64,000 nucleotides of DNA from CALWPV01 sp045632125 (GCA_045632125.1 JAZQWC010000089.1:124001-188000); one strand, 5' to 3'. Counted from the first letter of the stretch, positions 32,083 to 41,118 are shown. Numbers and translations are program-made. The notes: generated from the letters alone by a model not told the origin.

Positions 32083-32592
32083 ATGATGAAAAAAGTATAT
32101 TTGATTGGCGGTACCATGGGCGTTGGAAAAACTACCGTATGCCAAAAACTTAAATTAGCTCTGCCTAATAGTGTATTTTTGGACGGAGATTGGTGCTGGG
32201 ATGCCAGTCCCTTTCAAGTGACGGACGAAACCAAAGCAATGGTAATTGATAATATTTGCTACATGCTGAACAACTTTATTCATTGTTCGGTATATGAAAA
32301 TATTATTTTCTGTTGGGTAATGCATGAGCAGAATATTATAGATTCCATCATTAGAAGGTTAGATCTTGGTAATTGTGATGTGGAATGTATATCACTCATT
32401 GCAGATGAAAATCATTTGCGTGATAGACTGTCTAGAGATGTAGAAGCGGGCATTCGCAGTGAAGAGATTATTGAACGAAGTATAGCTAGAATACCTCTGT
32501 ATGCATCGCTCGATACTTTTAAGCTCGATACCAGTTCGAAAGAAGTGCCGGAGATTGTCGATGAGATCAAACGGATTGGCAGCAGAAAGTGA
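32083..32592 (+). CDS. P-loop small-molecule kinase-like protein
   Basis: 169 residues. Walker A GGTMGVGKTTVC lies at about residues 8-19. FLDGDWCWDA after strand 2 is like the acidic substrate-binding segment of chloramphenicol or nucleoside kinases, and ENHLRDRLSRDVEAG supplies a lid-like Arg pair. It probably phosphorylates a small hydroxylated compound; no substrate can be named. The start could be ATG 32083 or 32086 (site GAAGGA). It is in tight order with the Nudix gene upstream and the serine hydrolase downstream. Confidence 0.65.
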   Translation: MMKKVYLIGGTMGVGKTTVCQKLKLALPNSVFLDGDWCWDASPFQVTDETKAMVIDNICYMLNNFIHCSVYENIIFCWVMHEQNIIDSIIRRLDLGNCDVECISLIADENHLRDRLSRDVEAGIRSEEIIERSIARIPLYASLDTFKLDTSSKEVPEIVDEIKRIGSRK

Positions 32593-32603
32593 GAACACTT
32601 TTT

Positions 32604-33587
32604 ATGAATAAAGAAGAATTACACGATTTAATTGCAAAGCAACAGCCCAATATATGTCAAATTGTGGCATATAGAAATAGCAAAAAAGTATATTCTGATT
32701 GCTGGAATGACTATAAAGCAGATGATTGCACTCATATCATGTCAGCTACCAAAAGTATAGTATCTCTGCTTATTGGAATTGCTTTGGACAAAGGACAAAT
32801 AAAGAGTGTTGATGATAAGGTTTTAGATTATTTTCCAGATTACAAAGTTAAAAGAGGAGAAAAAACGATCTACGATGTTACCATTAAACATTTGTTGACT
32901 ATGAGAGCACCTTATAAGTGTAAAGGTGACCCGTGGTCAAAAGTTTGTTCAAGTGATAATTGGACATATTCATCTCTTGATTTTTTGGGTGGCAGAAAGG
33001 GGTTAACCGATGAATTCAACTATCAGACGGTATGTCTCCATATCCTTTCGGGGATTTTGTATCAAGCAACGAATATGAAAACGGTTGATTATGCCAACAT
33101 GTATCTGTTTGAGCCCTTGGGTATTAAGGCACACGTAAACTATTTGGCAGAAAGTGCTGAAGAACATAAGCAATTTACAATTAGTAAATTACCGAAAGCT
33201 AACATCTGGTTTTGCGATACGGATGGATTAGGAACGCCGGGATATGGATTATGTATGTCGGCAGAAGACATGGCTAAGATCGGGCTATTATGTTTGAATA
33301 AGGGTCGTTATAACGATCAACGAATCGTATCATCCGAATGGATAGAAGAGATGACGCGCCCTCGAAGGGTTGAAAGCAACAACTTCAGAGGAATGGAATA
33401 TGGTTATCTGTGGTGGATTATTGATAACGAAAAAAATATATACGCAGCTATAGGCAATAGTGGGAATGTTATTTACGTGAATCCCGAAAAGAATGTGGTA
33501 ATATCTGTAGCTTCCTATTTTAAGCCAACGATATTTGATCGAATTGATTTCATTCAGAAATATATAGAGCCGTATATTACGGAGTAA
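32604..33587 (+). CDS. Serine hydrolase, beta-lactamase/DD-peptidase fold
   Basis: 327 residues from ATG 32604. SATK (S47-x-x-K50) is the catalytic SxxK. LTDEFNYQT supplies the tyrosine of the Y-x-N position, and GNSGNVIYV stands where the third box is expected. There is no signal peptide, so it is cytoplasmic, as many class C-like esterase or amidase homologues are. An in-frame GTG at 32589 overlaps the previous stop, but neither start has a clear ribosome site. It sits in the small accessory gene run and is followed by a MerR-type promoter. Confidence 0.75.
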   Translation: MNKEELHDLIAKQQPNICQIVAYRNSKKVYSDCWNDYKADDCTHIMSATKSIVSLLIGIALDKGQIKSVDDKVLDYFPDYKVKRGEKTIYDVTIKHLLTMRAPYKCKGDPWSKVCSSDNWTYSSLDFLGGRKGLTDEFNYQTVCLHILSGILYQATNMKTVDYANMYLFEPLGIKAHVNYLAESAEEHKQFTISKLPKANIWFCDTDGLGTPGYGLCMSAEDMAKIGLLCLNKGRYNDQRIVSSEWIEEMTRPRRVESNNFRGMEYGYLWWIIDNEKNIYAAIGNSGNVIYVNPEKNVVISVASYFKPTIFDRIDFIQKYIEPYITE

Positions 33588-33622
33588 GTCCGTTTGTGTA
33601 GATATATTTTTTACTTTAGGTA

Positions 33623-33653
33623 TTGACTCTCACGTTTCGTCATAGTGTATACT
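33623..33653 (+). promoter_or_regulatory. MerR-type promoter of the TipA-like regulator
   Basis: TTGACT, 19-nt spacer, TATACT. The spacer has the interrupted dyad ACTnTnACG-TTT-CGTnAnAGT. Autoregulation is likely. Confidence 0.75.
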
Positions 33654-33674
33654 TTGATTTGTGAGGTGATAAAA

Positions 33675-34409
33675 TTGAAAATGCAGATTAAAGAATTTGC
33701 CGAAGTTACGGGCGTAAGCGTACGTACGCTTCATTATTACGATGAAATAGGATTGTTGGTGCCGGCCTTTGTTGAACAAAATACCGGCTATCGCTATTAC
33801 GATGAAACCTCTCTTCTGCGTATGCAGGAGATCCTCTTTTATCGTGAACTTGATTTCTCTTTAAAGAGCATTGGAGAGATTTTGGCAGCCCCGGATTACA
33901 ATAGAAACAGGGCATTGGAAGAGCAAAAGAAACTGCTCATGCTCAAAAAAGAACGATTGGAACGGTTGATTTTGACTATTGACGATGCAGTAAAAGGAGA
34001 ATACATCATGAGAGCGTTTGATAACAGTGAATTTGAATCCTATAAGTCTGAGGTAAAGGCGAAATGGGGTCAGACGGATGCATACAAGGAGCATGCAGAA
34101 AAAACGAAGCATTACTCTAAGGAAAAGTGGAACGATCTGGCGGAAGGCATGAACGATATTTTTGCAGAATTTGCGTTGTGTATGAAGAAGAGCGAAGCAG
34201 CCTCTTCGTGCGAAGTGCAGAATCTTGTAAAAAAGCTGCAGGATCACATCAGTGAAAACTACTATCGGTGTACCAATGAGATCTTAGCAGGTCTGGGGCA
34301 GATGTATGTTGCGGATGATCGCTTTAAAAGCAATATTGACAAACATGCGGAAGGAACAGCTGCCTTCGTCTGTGCAGCCATAGGTTCTTATTGCAAAGAT
34401 AGAAATTGA
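33675..34409 (+). CDS. TipA-like MerR regulator (MerR + TipAS domains)
   Basis: About 244 residues: a MerR helix-turn-helix (IKEFAEVTGVSVRTLHYYDEI), a long coiled coil, and a C-terminal TipAS alpha-helical domain (about 120-244) with KHYSKEKWNDLAEGMNDIF and AEGTAAFVCAAIGSYC. TipAS domains bind antibiotics, notably thiopeptides, and turn on the promoter. Start: TTG 33675 has the better spacing to GAGGTG, and ATG 33681 is the alternative. A start at 33645 would lie inside the -10 box and is excluded. A VOC-family gene follows. Confidence 0.85.
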   Translation: MKMQIKEFAEVTGVSVRTLHYYDEIGLLVPAFVEQNTGYRYYDETSLLRMQEILFYRELDFSLKSIGEILAAPDYNRNRALEEQKKLLMLKKERLERLILTIDDAVKGEYIMRAFDNSEFESYKSEVKAKWGQTDAYKEHAEKTKHYSKEKWNDLAEGMNDIFAEFALCMKKSEAASSCEVQNLVKKLQDHISENYYRCTNEILAGLGQMYVADDRFKSNIDKHAEGTAAFVCAAIGSYCKDRN

Positions 34410-34506
34410 ATTATTGAATGACAGTATTCGATGCAATGGGAATATACCTCTATGTGTGTCATAATTCTGGTGATAAGAAAACGGAGTTAGGAGAAACAGA
34501 AGTCCA

Positions 34507-34896
34507 ATGAAATTTAACTCATTAATACCGGAACTGACTGTATCAGATATTGAGCGGACAAAACATTTTTATATTGATATCCTGCAGTTTAAAATAGAAT
34601 ATGAGAGACCGGAAAATCAATTCGTTTTTCTCTCGCTGGAAGAAAATCAATTGATGTTTGAACAGGAGAATGGCAACTGGAGCGTCGGAGCACTTGAATA
34701 TCCTTATGGACGAGGCATTAATTTTGAGATGACTGTTTCCAGCGTAAAAGCCATATACGAACGAGTTTTGGGGGCAGGAATCAAGCCCTTCCGTGAAATG
34801 CAGATCAATTATTATCGAAATGGCGATACCAACATGGTGCAAAAGGAATTTCTAGTGCAGGATCCTGACGGATATCTTTTGCGGTTTACGGAATGA
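34507..34896 (+). CDS. VOC superfamily protein (glyoxalase/bleomycin-resistance type)
   Basis: 129 residues, one full pair of beta-alpha-beta-beta-beta modules. IPELTVSDIERTKHFYIDIL, FEYERPE-like IEYERPENQFVFLSL and the C-terminal QDPDGYLLRF are standard for bleomycin-resistance-like VOC proteins, with the DPDGY metal or ligand position kept. It may sequester or modify a toxin. It lies downstream of the TipA-like regulator, which may induce it by read-through, though there is a 97-nt gap. Confidence 0.8.
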   Translation: MKFNSLIPELTVSDIERTKHFYIDILQFKIEYERPENQFVFLSLEENQLMFEQENGNWSVGALEYPYGRGINFEMTVSSVKAIYERVLGAGIKPFREMQINYYRNGDTNMVQKEFLVQDPDGYLLRFTE

Positions 34897-34945
34897 GAAA
34901 ATATAATTATTACGGTATTCTGAAAAGAATGGAGCAAATATAGTT

Positions 34946-35464
34946 ATGAAAACAGCAAAAGTTATCGTTCTCCCGTATGATACGGCATGGAAAACTGCGT
35001 TTGAAGAAATAAAGAAAGAACTCGAAGGGGCGATCGGCGATCTGATTATTGGAATTGAGCATGTAGGAAGTACAGCGGTGGAAGGATTATCAGCTAAACC
35101 ATGCATTGATATTGATGTGATTATTTGGGATTACTCCATATTCGATGCAGTCGTTTGTAAGCTGAAAACGATCGGATACATTCATGAAGGTGATCTTGGA
35201 TTCAAAGACAGAGAGGCATTCAAATATTCGGACAAACCTCATTTACTAAATCATCATTTGTATGTGTGTCCTCAAGATTCCGAAGAATTACATCGTCATA
35301 TATCGTTTCGAGATTTTTTGAGAAGTAATCCGGAAGCAGTGAAGAAATACAGTTTAAGTAAAGAAACAGCTGCACAGTTATTTCCGGATAGCATTGATCA
35401 GTATATTGAATATAAATCTCCATGTATTGAAGAGTTGTATAAAATGTGTGGTTTGAAAAAATAG
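34946..35464 (+). CDS. GrpB/UPF0157 family nucleotidyltransferase-like protein
   Basis: 172 residues. VVLPYDTAWKTAFEEIK, then IGIEHVGSTAVEGLSAKPCIDIDV and HLYVCPQDSEELHRHISF are the family blocks. The HxGSTAVxGLxAKPxIDI motif is the nucleotidyltransferase-type active site of GrpB proteins. The family is linked to CoaE fusions in some bacteria, but its reaction is unproven. It ends the AT-rich accessory run, with a strong terminator 54 nt downstream. Confidence 0.85.
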   Translation: MKTAKVIVLPYDTAWKTAFEEIKKELEGAIGDLIIGIEHVGSTAVEGLSAKPCIDIDVIIWDYSIFDAVVCKLKTIGYIHEGDLGFKDREAFKYSDKPHLLNHHLYVCPQDSEELHRHISFRDFLRSNPEAVKKYSLSKETAAQLFPDSIDQYIEYKSPCIEELYKMCGLKK

Positions 35465-35518
35465 CAATACCATTGATAAAGGTGCGGTATTTACCTTTAA
35501 GCAGATTGATATGTGAAA

Positions 35519-35555
35519 AACCCGATCTATGAATCAAAATCATAGGTCGGGTTTA
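35519..35555. terminator. Bidirectional terminator
   Basis: A 14-bp stem AACCCGATCTATGA / TCATAGGTCGGGTT with one G-U pair, loop ATCAAAA and T-rich ends, between convergent genes. Confidence 0.8.
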
Positions 35556-35585
35556 TTTGTTACAAAAAAAGAAAGTCCGTTGCCA

Positions 35586-36701
35586 TCAAAACGCCATTCT
35601 CTGCCAGCCTTCGCCGCATATAGGGCCAAGCCCCAGCATTTCACGGCCCAAATTCACATAATAACGATAGTTTTCGATGGTCACTCCATTGGGAATGCGA
35701 TGATCCAGCGCAAAAATGGTTCCGCCCTTTAACATAGGGACAGACATTTTATATTCCAGCTCTTTTCGGATCGCTTCGGGACCTTCCCGTAAAGCATGTT
35801 TATTGAGACCACCTTTAAAATACAGGGTCTTGCCATATTTTGCACGAAGCTGCACCATGTCCATACCGCCGACAGGCTCGCAGGGATAAAAACACTGTAC
35901 CCCGCAGGCAATAAAGTCATCCAGCACCGGTGTCATATCACCATCGGAATCCTGAGAAAACAGCACCGCACCGGCGGAGCGAGCCGCATCCCAGATCCGC
36001 TGATAATAGGGAGCAATAAATTCGCGCACCTGTCGCGGTCCAATCAGTGGTCCTGTTTTTCCGGCCAGATCCTCGTGAACGATCAAATTATCGATGGGCA
36101 CAATATCTCGGATCCGATCAATGATTTGCGTGGTAGTATCCGCAATGGTATTCAAAATATCTTCGATCAGCTCCGGCTCCTCATAATAGGCAATGCACAG
36201 ATTTTCCTCGCCCATGAGTTCGCGGCATTCATCGAACCCACCGGGAAAGGCGAAAAGTGTCAAATATCCCAGATCCCGCAGTTTTTTCTGCTCCCGCAGC
36301 CTGTCGTAGTCGATGCGGTCCTCCGAAAACTCATACCAGTGCTTGATCTTCAGCCAGTCATCCATGGTTTCCACCGGAAATTCCAGCGGCAGCGGAATGG
36401 TTGCACTTTGCTTAATGAGCTTACTCTTGCGTCCCTTGCTATCGATGAGCAGAGTGATCTCATCATTATCCTCTAAAATCACATCGGTCAAACCCGTCAT
36501 CGCACCGGTATTCACGGCAAGCTCCGTCTTCAGCACATAATCCCAATCGAAGGCCACCATGGAGATCTCCTTCTCCGACGCACCCTGCCGGCGCCACTCC
36601 GCCTCCAAAGGCAGCAGAGGACAAAACAATTCACAAAACATCTCCCGACCGGTGAACTGATGCTGACAATGGGAAATATATTGATCACGTTTCCAAATCA
36701 T
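35586..36701 (-). CDS. Uroporphyrinogen decarboxylase (URO-D) superfamily protein
   Basis: 371 residues. URO-D-fold marks are the GGFDECRELMGEENLCIAYY segment, LIVHEDLAGKTGPLIGP, LFSQDSDGDMTPVLDD and GGTIFALDHRIPNGVTIENY near the end. These proteins include HemE and corrinoid-linked methyltransferases (MtaA/CmuA type). The HDLAGKxGP and DSDGD pattern fits the methyltransferase-like branch of gut Clostridia, possibly demethylating an unknown compound. No corrinoid protein gene is adjacent. The start is fixed by AGGAGG before ATG 36701. It is transcribed alone. Confidence 0.75.
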   Translation of the reverse strand: MIWKRDQYISHCQHQFTGREMFCELFCPLLPLEAEWRRQGASEKEISMVAFDWDYVLKTELAVNTGAMTGLTDVILEDNDEITLLIDSKGRKSKLIKQSATIPLPLEFPVETMDDWLKIKHWYEFSEDRIDYDRLREQKKLRDLGYLTLFAFPGGFDECRELMGEENLCIAYYEEPELIEDILNTIADTTTQIIDRIRDIVPIDNLIVHEDLAGKTGPLIGPRQVREFIAPYYQRIWDAARSAGAVLFSQDSDGDMTPVLDDFIACGVQCFYPCEPVGGMDMVQLRAKYGKTLYFKGGLNKHALREGPEAIRKELEYKMSVPMLKGGTIFALDHRIPNGVTIENYRYYVNLGREMLGLGPICGEGWQRMAF

Positions 36702-36937
36702 AGTGAACCTCCTAAGTGCGCAGAGCGCAAAACCAATGTTTTGAACTGTTTTCATAAGTGTATCATAATTTGGTCAAAAAGTAATTGAGTTTTGGTGAAA
36801 AAAGCAAGAATTCGTGATATACTGAAATCACTTAAAAAGATGAAAGAGAGATATACTGATGGACTCGCTATATGGCGAAGAGTCAGGAATCACGATTAAT
36901 CGATATGATTTGAATTTATGATGAGGAGAAAGTGCAA

Positions 36938-38410
36938 ATGAAAAAGCTGATTGGAATTTGTTTAGTTCTGTGTTTAATCTTATGCGGCTGTCATATGGTG
37001 CGGCCAATCATGGAACAGGGAATTTTGGAAGAAGATTCAGTTGTAATTGAGAATTCATTACCTGCAGAACAGACGAATGAAGTCGAAGAAGAGGATTCAT
37101 GGTCAATTGAAGCGGAAGATTCTTTGGGCGAAAGTGTTGAAGAGGAAGTACAGCAGGAAAACTTTGATGATACATTTGAGGAAGTTATATATACCGGCAG
37201 TTTAGATGTGTATAGTATTTCACAGGAAACCTTCATTCGCTCTGGTGAAAAGATGGGAGATCTGGGTGAACTGGGTGAGGATGAGTACTATAGTTTAGTG
37301 ATGCATTTGCAATATAATGGCGAAGGAACGCTAAGCTGGTCCGAGGCCTGTGTGACAGTTGACGGCGGTGAACCTTGGCACTGGAATGCTGGATCTTTGG
37401 ATAGCGGAAAGAGTACATCATTTCATATTTACTATGTGAATATGCAGAAGCTATCGGAGGGGAGTCACAATGTGTCTTGGTTTATGGATGGGGTAGAAGT
37501 TTACAGCGATACCTTCATGATTACGCGAAATTTGAACTGGGAGCAGCTTACAGACCTTCCCAGTGAAGAAGAGATTGCGGCCTATACGAATCCAACCAAT
37601 CTGCGGTCACCCTATATGTCAGTGTGGTTGTCGGTTCCGTCTAATACTCGATACACCGAATATGCCATCGAGTTTAAGTCCGATCATTTTCCTCTGGGGA
37701 GTTACTATGCGATCGGCAACTGGAAGATGGACTATTCTTCGCTGGAACAACAGTATGCCGAGGTAAAAACGGAATACGGAATTAGTGCCTATGCCGGATT
37801 TCAAAATATTTATAACGGCGATAAAATTGCGATCATGTCCTTCTGGGATGTATACTGCACCGATGCAAATGGTACGGTAACCACTATTCGTCCGGAGGTT
37901 ACGTATCCGGTGGATCCTTATCAGAGCGGTGAGTTTGGTGGTGAGGGTACCGGTGCTCAGTGCCTGGTTCCTTATGAGTGGGAAGAAAACCACTGGTATC
38001 GGGCGCATCTGCGCTGTGTTGAAAATGATACCACCGGTACTACACAGGTGGAATTCTGGGTATGTGATTTGGAAACCGATGAATATACACTGTTGTGTGC
38101 CTACGACACAGGAGTGATGGATTCAGCCTTTAAAGGAAATATTGCGATCTTCCTTGAAAACTATTTGAAGGAGCATGCTGGAGAGATCCGAACTATGGAA
38201 GTGCGCAACGCGCAATATCTGGACGAAGCGGATGGAGTATGGCACGCAATTGTGGACGGCAATATGTATCCGAATAGCGGCGCGCTCAGTTCGAGTTATG
38301 CGGGAAGCTATGACTACGGTGTGGAAGGTGATCGGTTGTGGATCATGACCACCGGAGTAGGGAATAATTGGGATGATGGAGCCGGACAGTATCTGTATTG
38401 GGGAGAGTAA
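36938..38410 (+). CDS. Large lipoprotein of unknown function
   Basis: 490 residues. The N-terminus is a lipoprotein signal with lipobox LILCGC at about residues 13-18. An acidic Glu/Ser-rich linker follows (about 30-85), then a Trp-, Tyr- and Gly-rich beta domain. The stretch around SDHFPLGSYYAIGNWKMD and AYAGFQNIYNGDKIAIMSFW resembles DUF3472-type carbohydrate-related domains, which I offer only as a suggestion. It is probably exposed on the cell surface. GAGGAG stands 9 nt before ATG 36938. It appears monocistronic. Confidence 0.65.
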   Translation: MKKLIGICLVLCLILCGCHMVRPIMEQGILEEDSVVIENSLPAEQTNEVEEEDSWSIEAEDSLGESVEEEVQQENFDDTFEEVIYTGSLDVYSISQETFIRSGEKMGDLGELGEDEYYSLVMHLQYNGEGTLSWSEACVTVDGGEPWHWNAGSLDSGKSTSFHIYYVNMQKLSEGSHNVSWFMDGVEVYSDTFMITRNLNWEQLTDLPSEEEIAAYTNPTNLRSPYMSVWLSVPSNTRYTEYAIEFKSDHFPLGSYYAIGNWKMDYSSLEQQYAEVKTEYGISAYAGFQNIYNGDKIAIMSFWDVYCTDANGTVTTIRPEVTYPVDPYQSGEFGGEGTGAQCLVPYEWEENHWYRAHLRCVENDTTGTTQVEFWVCDLETDEYTLLCAYDTGVMDSAFKGNIAIFLENYLKEHAGEIRTMEVRNAQYLDEADGVWHAIVDGNMYPNSGALSSSYAGSYDYGVEGDRLWIMTTGVGNNWDDGAGQYLYWGE

Positions 38411-38539
38411 AATTAGCTACTAAGGAGAAAAAGTGAAACTGAATTGTGATTCGAAAGATTGAAGTGCAGGAAATTTCGTGATACAATAAAAAGAAAAAAC
38501 TGTTTAATAATAACGTTTTGTGGATTGAGTTAAAAACCT

Positions 38540-38582
38540 AACATATATGTTAAATTTGGAACAAAACTTAACATACCATGTT
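38540..38582. repeat. Dispersed 43-nt hairpin element, copy 2
   Basis: AACATATATGTT (38540-38551), a 19-nt loop, then ACATACCATGTT (38571-38582). The right half from AAAACTTAACATACCATGTT is identical to copy 1 at 8701-8720. The left half is diverged, with several unpaired bases. Confidence 0.7.
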
Positions 38583-38672
38583 CTGGACTTAGGATACTGA
38601 CTATGCTAAGCTTGCCTCGTACCGAAATAATGATAAGATATGTCGGTAAATTGTATAGGAGGAAGACTAAGG

Positions 38673-39662
38673 GTGGGGTATCAAGATAGCGCGATGAAAG
38701 CGTTTTTTAGCGATTCATATGTTTTTGCGGATGTTTTTAATTATTGGCTTTATGATGGAGCGCAGATTCTTGAAGCGGAAAATTTCAAGGAAGCATCGGA
38801 AAGTTTGATCAGTTTTTCAAGCAAACAGAAAAATCGGATAGGAATGTCAAAAGAATCGGTTGAGACGGAAACAAAGCAACTGAAAAGCACTGAAAAGTTT
38901 CGAGATATGGTGAAGTACTGTATCTGTAAAGAGGATGGAAAGTCAATATATGCAATTATGGCTATAGAGGCCCAAACCGATGTGGATTATAGTATGGCAG
39001 CTAGAGCTATGATTTACGACGGACGACAGTATGAAAAACAGCTGAGTGGGATACGGAGAAAACGTGAACGGGCCATAAGACAGCTTGGAGAACAGTGGAC
39101 ATTACGAAAATTTACAGAAGATGACAGGCTAACACCAGTGATCACGTTGATCGTTTATTTGGGAGCGATGGAGTGGAATGGACCGCGTACCTTACATGAT
39201 TTGTTAGCACCGCAGGATCCAGTGTTATTACGGTATACGGCAGATTACAAATTGAACTTGATCGAACCATTTGCTATCGATGAAGAGGAGCTTGATAGAT
39301 TTCAATCGGATATGCGCGAAGTCATTCTATATATTAAGGCGTCTGAAAATATGAAGCATCTGAAGCAATTGTCAGAGAATCAACGATTTCGTAAAGTAAG
39401 TGTGAGTGCTGCACGAGTGATCAACGAAGTCACTAAGTCACAACTGACGTTTAACGAAGAAGAGGAGGAGATTGATATGTGTAAAGCGATTCAAGGAATG
39501 CGTGAAGAAGAACGTATCGAAGGACGCACAGAAGGAAAGGGAAGTATAATTTTGACTTTCATGGAAAAGAGTAAATGTGATTTGGAAGCGGCATTGGAGT
39601 TCTTTAATATTGAACATGAGGAACGAGAAGGAATCATTCGATTTGTGGAAGCAAATCGATGA
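38673..39662 (+). CDS. Rpn/PD-(D/E)XK transposase-like nuclease family protein
   Basis: 329 residues. The N-terminus (YQDSAMKAFFSDSYVFADVFN), the IMAIEAQTDVDYSMAARAMIYD core with the nuclease-type E-x-Q, and PVITLIVYLGAMEWNGPRTL are typical of Rpn (recombination-promoting nuclease, PDDEXK) proteins common in Clostridia. The C-terminus ends in an EERIEGRTEGKG segment also usual in the family. Start: GTG 38673 has AGGAGGA 8 nt upstream; the ATG at 38640 lies before that site and is unlikely. A hairpin element (38540-38582) is just upstream. Confidence 0.8.
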   Translation: MGYQDSAMKAFFSDSYVFADVFNYWLYDGAQILEAENFKEASESLISFSSKQKNRIGMSKESVETETKQLKSTEKFRDMVKYCICKEDGKSIYAIMAIEAQTDVDYSMAARAMIYDGRQYEKQLSGIRRKRERAIRQLGEQWTLRKFTEDDRLTPVITLIVYLGAMEWNGPRTLHDLLAPQDPVLLRYTADYKLNLIEPFAIDEEELDRFQSDMREVILYIKASENMKHLKQLSENQRFRKVSVSAARVINEVTKSQLTFNEEEEEIDMCKAIQGMREEERIEGRTEGKGSIILTFMEKSKCDLEAALEFFNIEHEEREGIIRFVEANR

Positions 39663-39762
39663 GACAATGATATAAGTGAATAATAAATGATAGTTATGAC
39701 AGCAGTGCAAGTTAAGGGCTTGTGCTGCTGTTTTGTTATAAGCAGTTATTAAATGAAAGGAT

Positions 39763-39792
39763 TTGACTGCACATAATGTGCAGCTATAGAGT
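39763..39792 (+). promoter_or_regulatory. MerR-type promoter with CTGCAC-N5-GTGCAG operator (first copy)
   Basis: TTGACT, 18-nt spacer, TAGAGT. The perfect dyad CTGCAC-ATAAT-GTGCAG (39767-39783) fills the spacer. The same dyad recurs 113 nt downstream. Confidence 0.75.
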
Positions 39793-39875
39793 AAAAGAGA
39801 TAGCAAATATTTGAAAACGCGAAAAATACAAATCCTCTTACGGAAGCAGCGTTGCTGCGACCTTAAAAAAACACA

Positions 39876-39905
39876 TTGACTGCACACGGGGTGCAGGCAT
39901 AGGTT
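39876..39905 (+). promoter_or_regulatory. MerR-type promoter with CTGCAC-N5-GTGCAG operator (second copy)
   Basis: TTGACT, 18-nt spacer, TAGGTT, with CTGCAC-ACGGG-GTGCAG at 39880-39896. It lies directly before the MerR gene at 39920. Between the two promoters is a GCAGC/GCTGC hairpin followed by an A-rich stretch. Confidence 0.75.
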
Positions 39906-39919
39906 TAAGGAGGAAACAT

Positions 39920-40267
39920 ATGAGCGAATTGAAATCGTTGAAAGAAGTTTGTGATTTGCTTGGAGTATCGCGTCGAGCAATACAAAACTATGAGAAGGAA
40001 GGACTGGTATCCCCTGCTGAACGAAATAAGTATGGGTATTTACTTTACGGAGAGAAGGAACAGAAGCGGATTGGTCAAATTAAGATGTACCAAAAGTTTG
40101 GTTTTACAGTGAAGGAAATCAAGGGGTTATTAGGAGCTTCACGGGAAGAGAAAACGGAAGCTCTGGTGCGGAAAGTAGATGAATTGAAAATGAAAAAGGA
40201 GGAAATAGAATACATAATTGAAACCGCGGAGAAGATGATTGTAGAGAAAAATGAAGATGAAAAATGA
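39920..40267 (+). CDS. Small MerR family regulator
   Basis: 115 residues: a MerR winged helix (LKEVCDLLGVSRRAIQNYEKE) and a coiled coil (about 75-115) with no effector domain. KIGQIKMYQKFGFTVKEI-type helix 4 residues are present as RIGQIKMYQKFGFTVKEIK. Proteins this short usually sense through the coiled-coil end or a metal, but no Cys or His ligand pair is visible, so the signal is unknown. Two copies of one operator dyad lie upstream, implying autoregulation. It heads an AT-rich cassette. Confidence 0.85.
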   Translation: MSELKSLKEVCDLLGVSRRAIQNYEKEGLVSPAERNKYGYLLYGEKEQKRIGQIKMYQKFGFTVKEIKGLLGASREEKTEALVRKVDELKMKKEEIEYIIETAEKMIVEKNEDEK

Positions 40268-40284
40268 TAAAATGACAAGTGTGC

Positions 40285-40313
40285 TTGAAAAGAAAACATG
40301 GAGGTGGTATAAT
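40285..40313 (+). promoter_or_regulatory. Sigma-A promoter of the AT-rich cassette genes
   Basis: TTGAAA, 17-nt spacer, TATAAT, 49 nt before the start at 40362. Confidence 0.65.
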
Positions 40314-40361
40314 TCACATAATGTTAAGACGCTGGAATATAAATGAAAGAAGGAATTATTT

Positions 40362-41096
40362 ATGAGTGAATATTTTGATATATGTGGAAGACGTATTTCG
40401 CTCTCATCTATTAAAGACTTCCGTATGATAAAAGTTGAATTTGTTTATCGACCGGTTTTTCGTGAGACAAAGAAGACGTTGTTAACTGCCTTGGGAGGGA
40501 AAAAATATGAATTTTCACATATGGAAGCGTATGCAGCAATAATTGGTCAGCAAGGCCATAAGTCAGAACTGGGTGAATATAAGGCAAAAGATTTTAAGGA
40601 AGCGTTGGGGAAAGATATTAGTGGTGCTCTTATCTATACCATAGCAGACAAGTTCAATTTAAAGGCCTTCAAGCGACAGAAATTTCAGTGTGTAAATCTT
40701 GCAGGAAGAGCGTTTACAACATTTCTTGATGATATTCCTGCTAAAATGATATGGCTAGATGGAAGAATTGCTGAAGTATATAAGGAAGATAAGTTATACA
40801 CCCTTCTACATGAAATTACATCACCAGGAGTGGAATACATCAATGCTTTAATTATTGATGCCAATGAGGTAATATGTATTTATGGTGCTGGTATTCAAAT
40901 TGCAGATGTCGAGTATGAATATGCGAGACTGATGAAGACTTATGAAGAATACGAGAAGGAGGAAAGATATAGAAAAAAAGAGGGTAGAGGGAAAAAAACT
41001 TTATCTTCTTTCAAATATTTAGGGTGGCTTAAAAAAGAAGAAACAAAAAAAGAAAATATAGCAGAAGAATTAGAAAAAGAAAATAATGGAATATAA
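40362..41096 (+). CDS. Hypothetical protein of an AT-rich cassette
   Basis: I do not recognise this 244-residue protein. It is mixed alpha/beta without signal peptide or membrane helix: LLTALGGKKYEFSHMEAYAA, EALGKDISGALIYTIADKFN and VEYINALIIDANEVICIYG. A very charged C-terminal tail rich in Lys and Glu starts at about residue 200. AAAGAAGGA stands before the ATG. The frame runs 11 nt past the upstream end of the longest form of the next gene, suggesting coupled expression with the DUF4230 genes. Confidence 0.6.
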   Translation: MSEYFDICGRRISLSSIKDFRMIKVEFVYRPVFRETKKTLLTALGGKKYEFSHMEAYAAIIGQQGHKSELGEYKAKDFKEALGKDISGALIYTIADKFNLKAFKRQKFQCVNLAGRAFTTFLDDIPAKMIWLDGRIAEVYKEDKLYTLLHEITSPGVEYINALIIDANEVICIYGAGIQIADVEYEYARLMKTYEEYEKEERYRKKEGRGKKTLSSFKYLGWLKKEETKKENIAEELEKENNGI

Positions 41097-41118
41097 AGTC
41101 AAAGGAGATTGTACGTAT

